64,000 bases of DNA from Onchocerca volvulus (GCA_000499405.2 HG738141.1:62001-126000); one strand, 5' to 3'. Positions 14,147 to 26,657 are shown, counted from the stretch's first letter. The notes: a model not told the origin generated them from the letters alone. Numbers and translations are program-made.

Positions 14147-17100
14147 CAATACATGATAATGATAAAAGCAACAATAATGATAATAGTAATAATATTAATA
14201 ATAATAATTAGTAATGATAATTATGATAATTTATAAATAATAATAGTAATAAAAGAACTGAATTGTTCTTTTTTTTGCTTGAGATATTTCTTTGCTTGAA
14301 GAATTCGTGTTCAAAAAATGGAAATTGAACGAAATTGTTCAAAAAAATTTTGGGAATTAATGAGAAAACGTGGTGAATTGGCACGTATAAAATTGAAGCA
14401 AAAAATGTCAACTGAAGTGACAACAATATGTGATATTCAACGTCGACTAGAGGAGAAAAAGTAAGTTTAATTTTTTTTTTTTTTGTCTCATTATTGAAAA
14501 AAAAAGGTTAAGATTTGTTATAAGATTTTGGCGGGAAATTCTGAAATCGCCATCAATGAAAAATTCTGATGGGAAGATTCTGAAATCGTAATCAATGTAA
14601 AGATTGTGACGTGAAAATTCTGAAATTGTTACTAATGCAATCAAAAATTTTCGTAAAATTTATATTTTATGCAAAATTTTTAAAAATGAACAATTTTTTG
14701 GTTAGAGAATATACGTTTTTTATTTGAAAAACTGATTTTTTTTTAAATTTTAGGAATTACATTAGATTATTTTAAACAAATAAATTATAGAGCAATTCAA
14801 ATTGATCAAAAAATGAATTATAATAAATAAATGTTCAAAAAAAAATAATAAAATTGTTGCTTTGTAATTACATTTTGGCATCAAATCATGACATCAAATA
14901 GAAAAATAGGTAGGTGACAATAAAGTATTTTGATCAATTTTGACATCTGATCGATCAATTTTGCTGAAAATACAAAAAAAGAATTGAGCTATCGAAACCT
15001 GATCAATCAATTCTGATGAAAATAAAAAAACAGGCAAATTAAGATTACTTTAAAAGAAAAAATAACATCTGAAGATGTATATCAGATACGTAACAATGAG
15101 ATATTCATTATTGATATTTAATCAATTAATTCTAATGAAAAAAAAAAAAAAAGAAACGAAAATATCAAAAAAATTTGAAAAAAAAAAAAGAAAAATAACA
15201 TCTGTAAGCGTATATGTCGGAATTTATCACAAAGAAAGTTAGAATTATTTCTAATAATTTGCATTAAATCATAAAGTTAGTAAATGAAATCTTATTTCAT
15301 TCATTTTAATTTGCGAATATTTTAATAAATTCAAGAATTTTGCAAATTTGCACGTATTATTTTTTTTGATTTTTCGTAAATGAACGTAAAAAAAAAGAAA
15401 AAAAAAAGTTTTTTCATAAAAAAATCTTTCAAATTTATAGAACAAAACAACAAGAACGAGCAGATGAATATCGTAATGAATTAGAAGCAATGAAACGACG
15501 AGTTCAATCACGTGCACTTATTATCGAACAACAAGAAATGCTAATTAAAATGCAACGGTAATTTTGCAAAAATTCATCGTTATTTATTTATTTACTTATC
15601 AGTTATTCGCATAGTAACTTTATTTACACAGTTATTTACTTGTCTATTATTTACCTAGTAACAATTATTTTTTTATCTATAACAATAATTATTTTGTTAG
15701 TTTTAATAAAAAACTATCAAAATTTATTTGTTAATTATATCAATTTTTGGCAAAAATATTGATAATTAATTTTTTATTCGATAAAAGTAAAAAATAAAAT
15801 TGCTAATACAATAAGCAGGATTAGATTGAATAGAATGAATGATATAAATTGATAATTAACAGAAAATTAAAATATTTCACATCTGAAATATTTTCAATAA
15901 AATTTTGCTATCCGCGTTTTGAATATTTCCGAAATATAATTTTTCCATTATTTTTTTGATTGCTAATTACATTAATTATGAGGGAATAAAAAATTTAATT
16001 AATTATCGACCACAATTGCTAATTTTAATTGCTAATTATATTAATTATCAGGAAAAATAATTGTTAATAATTGCTATAGAAATAATTTGAGTTTTTAGTA
16101 CTGAAGTTCGATTAAAATGACCCTTTTACGTGACCTTCCGACGTTTAAGAAAATATTAATATTGCTTTTTGCGTGACCTTTTTAACGTGTCTATATTTTA
16201 CAGATAATGACCTGTTCAGAAAGATGAAGTAAAAGGTCATTCAGATAAATCATTTATTAAGTCAAAAAAGGTCATTCAGATAAATCATTTATAGGTCAAT
16301 GTTTATTTTAATGAAATAATTAGCTGAACAATAACAAAAAAAAAAAATATTTTTTCTTAATTAATGAAATTTTAATTTACTTCTTATCTTCCGGTATTAT
16401 ATTATCAAATTTCCTGAAATGATCAAATTTAAGATTTGAACGGAAATACAACGAAACTGTAGCAGGAATACGAAATAAAACACGAAAAATTAGTATCAAA
16501 AATCAATATTCAAAAAGATTGAAAGGAAAAATGATGATGATCAATTCGGATCAGCAAACAATGATGATTTCTGCGTTAGATCAGAGTGATAATGAAATGG
16601 TATGTTATCACTGAATATTATTTTATATCACTTGAATAATATAAAATTTCGATTATAACTTCAAATTTTCAACTTTTTTTTCGAAATTTTGCGAAAAATT
16701 TTAAACGAAACAATGCAGGAATAGATCTTTATCATCGTGATCAATTTAAATTCCGATTAATCCAAAAATAATTTAAGATATATAGTTTAAGATGATGTTA
16801 ATATTATGTTTTACTTTGTATTCGAATATTTCGTTTCTTATTTTTTAATTTTAAAATTTCAAATTTCATGTTAAAATAAAAATTTCGATGTACTTTAATG
16901 TCTAATAATTTCATATTTGCAAAATTTTTTAGCAAACTTCGAAAATGCATACCAATGGCAATAATTTATTCATATCGGATAGCGAAGATAAAGAAAAAGA
17001 AGCAGAATATATTAACGAAGATTATGATAATGATGATAATGATAATGATAGTGATTGTAATGATATTGACTATGATGATGATGATTTTGGTGGAGATAAT

Positions 17101-17241
17101 GATAGCGATGATGATGATAATGATGATGATGAGAATGATGATGATCCTGATGATGATAAGGAAAGCGAAAGCGAAAATGATGATTTTGATGAAGCTTTCA
17201 CATTTAAATCAAAGAATAGTGAAAGTTCATCGGAAAGTTAA
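7683..17241 (+). CDS. FAM161 (UPF0564) family centrosomal/ciliary protein, 13 exons
   Basis: Exons: 7683-7745, 8396-8564, 9767-9938, 10191-10304, 10725-10797, 11094-11375, 12266-12361, 13056-13178, 13525-13649, 14302-14460, 15441-15557, 16434-16599, 16933-17241. Every junction is GT-AG with matching phase, giving about 655 residues. FAM161 proteins bind microtubules at the centrosome and ciliary base. The family is recognised from two regions. One is the central FKAKDVPLSVYVPPYKDE block, near residue 245, similar to the family's F-x-A-x-PVPxSVY motif; a related VPQSTYEPRYQ lies just before it. The other is the C-terminal EYRNELEAMKRRVQSRALII block (residues 468-487), matching the family's EYxEELxxMxxRVxxRPLLxE. 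The last exon is an acidic Asp/Asn/Ser/Glu tail coded by GAT/AAT-rich DNA, ending SESSSES. The splice into exon 4 uses a weak AAG acceptor. A possible extra exon at 13933 is listed separately. Family membership is firm; the orthologue is not resolved. Confidence 0.85.
10519..10572 (+). pseudogene. Decayed duplicate of FAM161-like exon 5 inside its upstream intron
   Basis: The 40 bases at 10533-10572 match the start of exon 5 (10727-10766) at 31 positions, and the upstream ends also align. Both would read N-R/K-A-R-x-x-P-x-x-x-YEP. In the duplicate the acceptor TATTACAG has become TATTACAA, so the AG is lost. The downstream half of the exon is not conserved. It looks like an exon duplication that died. 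Confidence 0.7.
10568..10670 (+). repeat. Tandem duplication, about 51-bp unit, in FAM161-like intron 4
   Basis: CCACTAAATTACAGTATACT... at 10568-10618 is followed by CCACCAAATTACGGTATATT... at 10619-10670, with the same layout of ACAGTATA and AATTACA blocks. It lies between the dead exon copy and the real exon 5, so it probably arose in the same duplications. Confidence 0.7.
13933..14014 (+). other. Possible cassette exon of the FAM161-like gene
   Basis: The acceptor ACTTGAAG ends at 13932, and the frame continues open from exon 9 (RKDTSTNRKFYARILRM...) to a TTG|GTAAAT donor. That full exon ends in phase 0, while exon 11 at 14302 needs phase 2, so it cannot be used constitutively. Stopping at the earlier donor CGCAA|GTTTTA (exon 13933-13956, 24 bases) keeps phase and would add eight residues. 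Skipping it also keeps phase, and that is the model used above. Confidence 0.35.
14071..14143. repeat. AAT/TAA trinucleotide microsatellite
   Basis: An uninterrupted array of about 24 ATA/ATAATA-phase triplets lies in an intron of the FAM161-like gene and is followed by more degenerate AATAAT/GATAAT units. Length polymorphism is likely. Confidence 0.9.
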
Positions 17242-19596
17242 AAATTTGGCTTTTTCGAAAAATCAAAAAATAATATTTGATTATATTTAAACTCATTTGC
17301 GTAAAAAGTAGAAAAGCATATAAATTTCCTATATTCATCAATTAATTTATTATCAAATTTTTAATTTTCAAATTTTCAAATATTCAAATACTTAATTTTT
17401 TTGATTTTCAAATTTCTTGAAGAGAATTTAATATTGCAATATATTTAACGCAGAGGTGGTACATGGTTATCAAAAAACGAATTCATTTAAAATTTAAAAA
17501 AGAAATTTAAATTAATTACATTTAAAACCATTCCAATTAATTTTGAATGAAAATGTTAAATTTATTACTTGACACTGTCATAGATACCAGTTATCGATTG
17601 TTGTGATAAATAAAAATTTTTGTTATTTTTATCTGCAAATTGATATTTTTATGTATTTGAAATTTGCAAAATCATAAATATCTAATTTTCGCCCAAATTT
17701 GATTTCTTTTCAAAAAAAAAAAAAAAAAAATTTCATTTCTATTTCTTTCGCTGCTAGAAAAAACAAAAAAAAAACTGATGTAAGGAAGAGAGTTGATATT
17801 TGCGAAACTTTTTTTTTTTTTTGCGTAAAAACTTTTTTTCGCAATCAAATTATCCATAAATTTCACTACAATCATTATTAGACTAACATTATTTTCGATT
17901 TTTTTTTATCTCCTTAAGAATTGTTCCCGAAACTATCTTATCCTATTGGTATTACGTATTAGAAAAAGAAAAAAAAAAAAAGATTTCATAAAATTTTGCT
18001 CATCTAATAAAACAACGGAAATATGAAAATATTTTCATTTTACGATTAATAAAAAAAAGAAAATGATCAAAAAAAAAAAAAAAAAAGACAGAAAAATTTG
18101 TCAATGGATAAAATTTTTTTTTGAGGGAAAATCAATATTATCAAAATAGGATTATATTGGATACTTCTTGAACTATAAAAACAAATTTAAATTTAAAAAA
18201 AAAAATCGGAATTAGTTTACAATCAATACCTCTTATTTCTTGTATTGAAGTCAATTCAAAGAACTTGAAAAAAAAAGTCAATTTGAAAAACTTGAAAAGA
18301 CAAATATTACACTTTCGCAAAAAAAAAAAAAAAAAAAAAAAGAAAAGAGACTTTCATAGAAGTTTCAAAGAAATATTTCTCTTTCATTCCCTATTCTATT
18401 CAGAAGGAAAAAAAAAAAAAGAAACGAAAAAAAAAAAAAGTAAAAAATTGTTATTGAAATTTTATGGTTGATCGATTAGGCATGAATTTCATGTTACCAT
18501 AAAAAAATCAATTAAAAAAATCAATCTTAAATTTATTTCATTTATTTTGTCATTCTTATAACGACAAAATTTTTATAACATTTCATTTAGTATCAATTTT
18601 AGGTTTTTTTTTTTTTTTTTTCACCCAAATTATGACCTCGAATTTCATTTGGTTTAAAGATCACTTTTTTTTTTCCTCTCCTTTTCTACCTAAAATTAAC
18701 AGCACTCTTTATCAGTAATGATTCTTGCCAAATTATCAGCAACAATTTATGTGTTATCACCAGAAGCCTGTTTATATCACTTCAATTTTGTCATACAATC
18801 GAACTAATCTTTTTTTTTTGTTCGTATTTTATGAATGTGTTAAATTTTTACTTGAAATTAATCAAGAATTTTTATTTTCTAATTTTATCAATTTGATGGT
18901 TTTAAAAAAGTCGAAAATCAATAATTTGCCCAGAATTTGTGAAAAAATTTTCATAAAATTTTAGGAATGCATATAATTGATTAAATATGATTAAATGAAA
19001 TATAAATCTTTTTTTTTTTTTTTTTTTTGTACTTCGAATCTAAAAAATGTATTAATTTTATGATTTAAGCAAAAAAAAATATTGCTCTAAAATTGTTTTG
19101 AAAAATTTGGACAATCATGTTTCGAAACAAACATTGCTCTAAGCTGTTTGCTAAATTTTTGTTATCAATGTATCAAATTTCGGTTGAAAATGATTTGGTT
19201 TGACTTTAACAAGTTTTTTTGGTCTAAAAAAAAAGAGGAAAAGAAAAACTTCAACAAATTTTTTAAAAGAAAAAAATGATTGGAAAAGTATAGCAATAAA
19301 TTTTATTCGCTTTTTTTTTTTTTTCCTCTTCCATCCAATTTCTGATATTTTGATAACGTTAGAATGTTAAACGATATCGGAATTTGATCAAATTACTTAA
19401 ATAATTATAATGAACCAATGATTAAATTCATATTTTCCTAATTGTGGTGATTAAAATATATCACTTAGCTAATCAATGGATAATTGATAAGAAGATATGA
19501 AGATAAGAAAATAGGTGATAAGAATGATAGGAAAATTCAATTATTTTAATTTTTTATTGAATTCCATCAAATTATAAATATTTTATTATTTTATAG
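17242..19596. other. Intergenic DNA, no gene seen
   Basis: The stretch is dominated by A and T homopolymers, for example near 17710, 18060, 18320, 18610 and 19015. Frames such as 17672-17875 and 18265-18471 are lysine/phenylalanine runs read through these tracts. I see no exon with proper splice context. Confidence 0.65.
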
Positions 19597-19605
19597 AAAA
19601 AAAGA

Positions 19606-22543
19606 ATGCATCCGACAACAACTAATCGAATTAATAATGGCAAAAATGATAAGATGAAACAAATCGATCAATTATCAATTATCAATGGACAAAATTTTGG
19701 ATCATATCATCAAAATGATGATAAGATGATAATTGTAAACAAAGATGATAATCAAAATATAGTATTGCTTGAAATTTCATTTCAATATTATGCTCTTCTA
19801 ACTCTTGGAACACCAGTTTTAGCACTTATCATTGCCTTTTTACTTGGCTTTTTATCTGATTATCAACAAATTTTAAATTATGATTGGACATGTGGAGTAA
19901 GTTTATTTTTTTAAAACATTTCATTATTTTATTCTTTTTTTTTCCCCCCAAAATTTTGTTTTCCATTTCTTTTTTTTTTTTTAAATTTCAATAAAATTCA
20001 GAGGACAAAATATGCCTTGGTATTTTGTAGAAATGTTTATTTTTAGAAGACAAAAGCTTTTTGATTGATTAGAAAATAAAATAAAAATATTAAAAAAAAA
20101 ATAGTAATGATAAATTCAACAAAAATTTTTCCTTGCTAAATTTTAATTTAAATTTTGAAATTTTATAATTTCAGTTCTTCTTTTTATTGTTTCCAGAAAA
20201 AAAAAAAAGAAAAAAAAAAGAAAGAAAAAAGAGTTTTCGAAACTTTAATTTATCTTATTCCTACAGATTGTATTTATAAATTCATTTCATTTCTTTCGAT
20301 TTTTGAATTAAATTTTTTTGTGTTTTTAATGAATTTTGAATTGAAATTTTTTTTGTTTGTTTTTTTAAATTTCTAAAACTATTGATAAGCTTCATTTTTC
20401 ATCCATTGATAGCCTGTCGAGATACCATCATTTTCGAGAATTATCAATTTATCAAAGGAACGAATTATTTGGAATGCTGCAGTACTATTTCATCTTCCGC
20501 TACGAATTCTTCTAATTGCAATAAATTGTAAATTTTCGAATATTTTGATGAAATTTTTCATTTTTCCTACTATTTAATCGTATCTTAAATATTTTACCGT
20601 AATATTAATAGAATCAAATCGATTTAATATCAGTAATTCGATTTAATATCGGGTAATTCGAATTTTAAAATTAAACAAAATGAATGTATCAGATATATCA
20701 ACTGATTTCGTAAATGCACAATAGCGCATATATCTAGTAATCAAGTTTTTTTTTTATCATTATCAAATCAAATATATCACATCAGGTTTTAGGCTGTATT
20801 GATTTATTGAAAAATATTTTCTGATTTTCGAGCATTTTTCGAATCAGTTTTTTAACTTCAAGAATTTTATAATGAAATACTGCAATGATATGATAAGTCG
20901 AATATATCTTTTGATTGTTAAAGATTACATTGATCAAGAATTTGAAATCATAAATTAATTCTTTATTTTATCAATTTAAGTCGTTAATTTTATTTCACTG
21001 TAATATTTAACAAAATAGAAATTAAATCATAAATTAATATCATTTTTTCAGATCGAATTTGTCGAATTCCATCAAATGAAACGAATAATCATAAATTGCA
21101 TATGATATTATCACGAATTATCATTCTTTCGGGTTCAATCGAAATTTTAATGGCTTTATTGGTAACGGTAATTGGTGAACGTGAAGAAACTCCGGAACTT
21201 GATGGCAATAATTTTAGTAAATATTTTCCTGAAAATTTGTTTTTTTTTTTAATTTTTAAATTTTTCACGTAACATTTTATTTTTTCTACAAAATACTTAT
21301 TTGCAAAAATATAAATGTATTATCCAAATTTCGAAGAAGAATTAAAATAAAAAAAAAAAAAAGTCAATCAATAATTTGTATGCTTCATAATGATTCATAT
21401 ATTTGATAGATTGGCATGTTTATTTCTTTATTATATTTACAATTTCGAGTATGGTATATTTTGTGGTTATTACAATAACATATCGAAATAGTAAACATTA
21501 CAAGGAACATTTTAATGTAAAATTTTCTTTTAATAGATGAAAATTATATTATTTTATATCTTGCAAGATTTGAAAGAGTTTAACATCTTATCGTTATTTA
21601 TCTTTTTTTTTTTTTTTTTAATTTTTAAAATATCAAAAAAATATTGAAGTTATAAATTATTTATTTAATCATTTTATATATAAAATTTAACATTAAACTG
21701 TCTATTCTATTTTAGGGACATTGGAGTTTTAAATTAAAATTTTATCTTACATTAATTTATATTGCTTTAATACCTGCAACATTTGTATTTTTCGCAATGT
21801 ATTGGATATTATGCTATAATTTCGGTTTGTTTGATAATTTTTTTTTCTTTTGATAATTTCAAGTTTAATAATTAAATTAACAAGCATTAACAAGTTTAAT
21901 AATTAAATTCAATTAAAATTATAGCAATGGCTCATTTTACAGAATTTTTTTTGGGATAATATCTTGGCTTATTTTTAGAAATTTCATTATTAAAAAATAA
22001 ACATAACTCATTTTGAAAATATTCAAATAGAATGCTAAATTAATTTGCTATCAAATAGCATATTTCTGCAGTATATCATCTTCGTTATCATTTTACTCAG
22101 ATTATCAGCGATTTGATATGATCAGAACCTGAGAGCATAGATATATGAATTTTATCAACTGCAATTTCTTCCTATAATATTGTCTCAATAATTTTTGCAA
22201 ATTCAACTTAAATTAAAAATTCGCGGAATATATCATTCTATATAATAATATTTATCGGAGTTTTAAGAAATTCAAATTTTCGACAAAAAATTTTATTTAA
22301 AAAATTTTATTTTTATTTTCGACATAATCCACTACATTTTATTTTATGAAATTACAAATTGATAACATTTTACTCGCTAATCATTGTAAAATTATCTGTA
22401 AATTCTATCTTACAGCATATAATTTTTTCGCTCTTTCGGAATATCTATTAATTTTGGTCAATTATGGTTTTCATGCATCAATAATTTATGATTGCAACGA
22501 TGTATATCAGTTTAAAATAGCGAAATGTAAAAAAATTGCTTAA
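19606..22543 (+). CDS. PGAP2: Post-GPI attachment to proteins factor 2 (FRAG1/DRAM/SFK1 family)
   Basis: Exons: 19606-19896, 20413-20527, 21052-21216, 21410-21516, 21716-21824, 22416-22543; all phases agree and give 304 residues, close to the usual 250-320. The family are multi-pass Golgi/ER membrane proteins; PGAP2 acts in fatty-acid remodelling of GPI anchors after attachment to proteins. Visible landmarks: a polar N-terminus of about 60 residues; a first membrane span ALLTLGTPVLALIIAFLLGF; a luminal YDWTCG...EIPSFSRII segment followed by RIIWNAAVLFHLPLRI, matching the family's CxxxxxLPSIS...xxRYIW...LHxxPR pattern; further spans in exons 3-5; and the closing YNFFALSEYLLILVNYGFHA, close to PGAP2's YxFAxFEW...NxxFH. 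The start is the first ATG after a TTTTATAG acceptor at 19596. The next annotated feature is a tRNA gene on the other strand. Confidence 0.85.
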
Positions 22544-22877
22544 AATTCAGATGTTAAATTCTTTAATCGAATATATCGATAATGAAATTCACCAAATTGA
22601 TTCCTTATAATTGTATTTTTACTAGTGAAAAGCAAACAATTGTGAACTTTGTTTTCGAAATTCTCGAATTAACAATAATTTCATGTGGTGAATTTAAAAT
22701 TTGAAAAAGTTATTCTATCTCATTAATTTTAAATCTTCACCTCCATTTTTTTTCTCATTTTTATTTTGGAAAATTTTTTAAAGATGAACTGTGAACAAGA
22801 ATAAAGTGTAAATTATTGATATGTATCAAATTAACAAGGCAAAGAAAATTTTTCAAAAGTTTGGTTAATAACCACCA

Positions 22878-22959
22878 TGACGAGAGTGGGATTCGAACCC
22901 ACGTCTCCGAAGAGACTGGTGCCTAAAACCAGCGCCTTAGACCACTCGGCCATCTCGCC
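22878..22959 (-). tRNA. tRNA-Leu (anticodon UAG)
   Basis: Read on the minus strand this is an 82-base class II tRNA with a long variable arm. The acceptor stem GGCGAGA pairs with TCTCGTC (one G-U), with A as discriminator. The anticodon stem CTGGT/ACCAG encloses TTTAGGC, so the anticodon is UAG, reading CUA and, by wobble, other CUN codons. The T arm is GTGGG-TTCGAAT-CCCAC. The box B sequence is intact, no intron is present and CCA is not encoded. Confidence 0.95.
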
Positions 22960-24060
22960 GTCTCACAAACTCCATACTCCCGAGAATATTTAATTAATTT
23001 TTATTCTATACTTTGATCAATTTAGCATTCGCCATCCGAAATTGTATCTGCGCCAAACATACTTACGGAACGATTAGGAGAATATTTCACATTAACATAA
23101 TAATTCCCACAATCAGACATCATTCCGAGAGAACAACATTCATATTTCCTATTTTACCAAATCAACAGTCAACAGAATATCAAACTTTTTTGAAGTTTGA
23201 GTGCTAATTTGAGAAATTCCAGTTCATTGATGCTTAATTACATTCTTTTGAAATTAGCTCTACGTGGCTGATTTAACCGTTTAAAATGAGATATAGTTAT
23301 CATGATTTCTTTTCATGAAATGGTGTCTTTCTAAAAGTTGCACAATTTATTTATATGTATCATACACTAACAAAGTTCATTCGTATATTATAATAATAAC
23401 GCAAAACAGAAATGGTTGGACATGCCAAATCAACTGAGAGACTTATCTTGACATATCTAATATTATATATTTTCTTAACTAGAACCTATAAAACTGCAAT
23501 CAAATATTCGTCGATGATTTTCTTTCTTTTATTCTCGAACGCTACCGAAAAGCGAACCACCTTCATCAAGATCGGTTTCCAGGATGTTCTAAAAATTAAT
23601 GAGAGTAAGAGCAAGTGTAATTCATCCAGAAAAAAGCGAAAATGCTAAAATTGTAGTAGTATTTCTTCCCGGTTTAACTGAATCCCAGGCAATATGTGTT
23701 CAAGCGCTTATTTGTTCACTATTTAAGTCAAATTTTATAAAAATCTATTTCCGTCATATTGTTTAAAGCAGACGGAAGAAATCTGAAGGCGGATGAATTT
23801 AAAGCAGATCAACAATTCTTATTATTTCGATAAGATTATGAAAGACTGCCCTGCAGACAGAAAGTAATTAAGCTGGCAGTCTTTTACTCTAGCTAAGATG
23901 ATCCAGTAAAGACAATTCTATTAATTCTAGAAATCTAGACTGAAAATCAAGCAAACAATGCCCTACAAGTCCTATAATTGTGCAAATCGTCAGCATAATT
24001 TCGAGTCAATATCGATGTCCAGTCGGAGAGACATTTCTGCGTCTTAAAAAATTAAAATGA
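22960..24060. other. Stretch with unassigned minus-strand exon-like pieces
   Basis: Apart from the separately listed pieces I see no complete gene. A minus-strand piece near 23960-24046, after a TTTTTTAAG acceptor, reads TQKCLSDWTSILTRNYADDL to a stop. Another at about 23530-23597, after TTTTTAG, reads NILETDLDEGGSLFGSVRE and stop, or TSWKPILMKVVRFSVAFENK in another frame. A 10-bp inverted repeat AAAGACTGCC / GGCAGTCTTT lies at 23841-23850 and 23875-23884. Confidence 0.4.
23022..23148 (-). CDS. Candidate terminal exon of an unrecognised minus-strand gene
   Basis: After the acceptor GGTAAAATAG the minus strand is open for KYECCSLGMMSDCGNYYVNV, then KYSPNRSVSMFGADTISDGE C and stop (TAA at 23022-23024). 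A good donor (TCC|GTAAGT) lies inside at 23067, so this may be an internal exon of 82 bases or a terminal one. The codon mix and three cysteines look coding. The upstream exons and the family are unknown. It lies downstream of ATP synthase e on the same strand, so co-transcription is possible but unproven. Confidence 0.35.
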
Positions 24061-24085
24061 AATTGTATAAGAATTTGTGAAAATT

Positions 24086-24611
24086 TCAACAGCATACCAA
24101 ATAAATATCGTACAAGCTTTTATCTCCTTGTTGTTTACGGATTATACGCTCTTTTTCCGCCTCCGCAAGTTTCTTTTCGTGTTCTTTCTGCCTCACAACT
24201 GCATGTTTCTCACAAATCATTCGATAACGAAAAAATCCCCAAACAACACCCAATCCTTAAATTTTCTTGAAATCAGCTCACATTTTGATTCCAGTTTTTA
24301 GCCAACTTATGAAATAAAAAGATTAAAACAAATTTTCTCAAATGATTATCTAAGTAAAGTGCTCATCTATTTATTTGGGTATTAATACATCCCCTCCCCT
24401 TCCCTCCCCCTCAATAACTCAATTTTATGTCTATAAAATTCTCAGATCTTAAAGCTATAAAAGTACAAATTGATATATTACATGCTTTTAAAACTCTTAA
24501 TTCATGTGAATTTATGAAGTTACCAAGAAATGAATAACGCATAAACCGCAAAAGCGGTGATACACGAATTGCTGGCGGCAGTACAATTTTGTTTGGATGT
24601 TCAGAATTCAT
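24086..24611 (-). CDS. ATP5ME: ATP synthase subunit e, mitochondrial (F0 sector)
   Basis: Exon 1 is 24524-24611 and exon 2 is 24086-24255. Together they give 85 residues, normal for subunit e (about 70-90). The protein is a small inner-membrane subunit that helps dimerise ATP synthase and shape cristae. It shows LPPAIRVSPLLRFMRYSFL then GLGVVWGFFRYRM, matching the family's PPxRVSPLIRFGRY...GxxYG single membrane span with its GxxxG motif, and then a charged coiled-coil tail (RQKEHEKKLAEAEKERIIRK). The start is the first ATG after a TTTCTTTCAG acceptor at 24627, a good spliced-leader site. The last codons are uncertain: reading on after DIYL gives VCC and stop, but a GTATGC donor at 24097 could splice instead to an exon near 24046. 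Confidence 0.85.
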
Positions 24612-24626
24612 CGATGTTTTTGCAGT

Positions 24627-26613
24627 CTGAAAGAAAAGAAAATACAGTTATTGAAATAGGAATAGCCTCATACGCTACGAAAGTCGTGTAATGAGTTCAA
24701 TGAGCTTCGGTACTGTAACTACAAAAAAACGAAAATAAGCAAGAAAAAAAGATCGAATTGAACAAAGTCAGAAGGATAATTTGGATAAATCAAAAAAAAA
24801 TGTCAACATTAATATGATATTGCAAAATGTTTCGGACACGAAAAAATGATATAACTTCAGATTACTCCCATTTTATTCTTGGTACTACTAAATAAAAAAA
24901 ATATCCCAAACTTCCCCCTCGTTAATCTTCTCATCCTATTATTTCCAAAAAATACCGCAAATGAACCGAAAAAAAAAAACACGTCTTTGAAGAAAAAGAT
25001 ATCCAAAGGCAAATTTCTGAAAATTATCACAATTAGTAGAGCAGCCAACTAAGAAAAAAAAAAAAAAAAGAAAATAAAACAATCACCATATAATATTTTT
25101 CGGCCGCTAAATAATTTCATGAAATTTTAATAGTTTTCTAAATCCTATCCTATTTCACCTTAGAGATGGAAGTACGTTGAATAAAGCAAAGCATTTTATT
25201 TCTGTTTTATTACGCGTAGTTTTAATATGTTACATAAAGTTATTTTCCAACCGATCCAAAAAAATCCTAAAGGATTCGAAAATAACCGCTCTCTCAATAT
25301 CAGAAGAATTTGGAACTATCATTCCCTGTTATTCTAAGAATTCTACTTAACCTTTCCTTTGCTCTATTATCTTCATACAATCTCTATGAATCCGAAATGA
25401 TTCTTAATTACATATTTTCTTTATCCACCGTAACAACACTATTTCTCATAGTTCCCATCAATTTTTCAATTTCTACTTTCTTCTATTATAGCGCATTTTC
25501 TAATTTTACTCCGGTTACAAAATAAAAAGCTTGCGACAGTCCCCGATTGCCAATGTAAGACTTATCTTTTAAGTTTTAGAAATCTCTATTTCCCATTATA
25601 TTATTACAATTTTCCCATCATTATTTTCAATCTTTATATATTTTCAATTATGAAAAATTCTTCACATTCTAAACATTAAGATATCTCTTGCACACATGAT
25701 TTATCTCTCCGTTAAAGAATTTATTGAAAAAACGCCACGCACGTCACAAACACGTAACCTCACGCAAAAAACAAACAAGAAAATATCAAACACAGAGCAA
25801 AACACAACCCATGTCAAATCTTGCAACATAGCAAATCGCGTTTATGCCTTGCTAGAAGAGCCTATTATGAAATTCTGCGTACCAGATTTCCCGAAATATT
25901 CTTATAATTTTCAAATTTTGAACTAACTACTTCAGAAATAATACAATATAAGAGTGAGTCGACATTTTTGCGCCAAAAATTTAATAACTATATCTTGCTT
26001 GATATGATTTATAATTTAAAATTTGATAAAATTCGTTTATCACATTTTTCTGGCACATTATGAACGAATTGTATCATATTCAGTAGCTGAAAAAATTTTC
26101 GTTTTATATAGTTATATTGACGAATAGATTATTTCAATAAAAAGAAATGTCATGAACTAAAATGAAACGTGCTTAAGTGAATAAATTAAGGCTACAGTAG
26201 AACAGTTTTAATTGTTTTTTTAATTTTATTTACTTTTTTTGTTTATTTTGTATAAAAAACGTAGTGTCTAATAAATCTAATTGATGCCAATTTATAGGAT
26301 TAGAGATTGAGCATCTATTACTCCTTTTTACCTTTTTTTTTACTACTAAGTAAATCTTTTAATATTTATGCTAAAGTAATTTAAAGGCACGTAATGTTAT
26401 TTCAAAAAAAAAAAAAATGCCAATATTTAATAGATAGCAAATTGTTGTTTTCCGTCCAATTCAGATTAGATTATATAAGAAACTAATAATATAAAATCTT
26501 TCAAACATTTGTTATAATCCAACTCTTCATTGATTTTATCAATAATTTCTTATAATGGTTATGATTATATAGCACTAATGTCAATCCTTAATTACAGGCA
26601 AATGTGTGCGTGA
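24627..26613. other. Intergenic DNA, no confident gene
   Basis: Frames at 25310-25525 and 25696-25926 (both +) have a slightly richer residue mix than shadows, but no known motif, no strong start and no splice context. A minus-strand KFAFGYLFLQRR piece after TTTTCAG near 25022 is too short to call. Confidence 0.45.
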
Positions 26614-26639
26614 TTTTACGCACGTATACGTGCGTAAAA
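26614..26639. promoter_or_regulatory. Perfect 26-bp palindrome upstream of a short reading frame
   Basis: The half-site TTTTACGCACGTA is followed directly by its exact reverse complement TACGTGCGTAAAA with no spacer. It lies between an ATTACAG acceptor (26597) and the ATG at 26658, so in a 5' leader it could form a hairpin or be a dimeric DNA-binding site. Function unknown. Confidence 0.6.
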
Positions 26640-26657
26640 CCATTTTCCATTTTTGGA

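Noticed and set aside
16898..17290. 130-codon Met/Ile-rich frame on +
   Set aside because: It is the +1 shadow of the GAT/AAT-rich acidic tail of the FAM161-like gene, which has the proper acceptor and stop in the other frame.
23627..23760. Plus-strand frame reading KIVVVFLPGLTESQ, reminiscent of the VLVFLPG motif of DEAH helicases
   Set aside because: Only a short stretch resembles the motif, no neighbouring helicase motifs or splice sites are present, and minus-strand exon-like pieces occupy the same area.
23841..23884. 10-bp inverted repeat AAAGACTGCC / GGCAGTCTTT as a terminator or miRNA hairpin
   Set aside because: The stem is only about 10 bp with a 24-base loop; this is too little for a miRNA precursor, and rho-independent terminators do not apply in a eukaryote.
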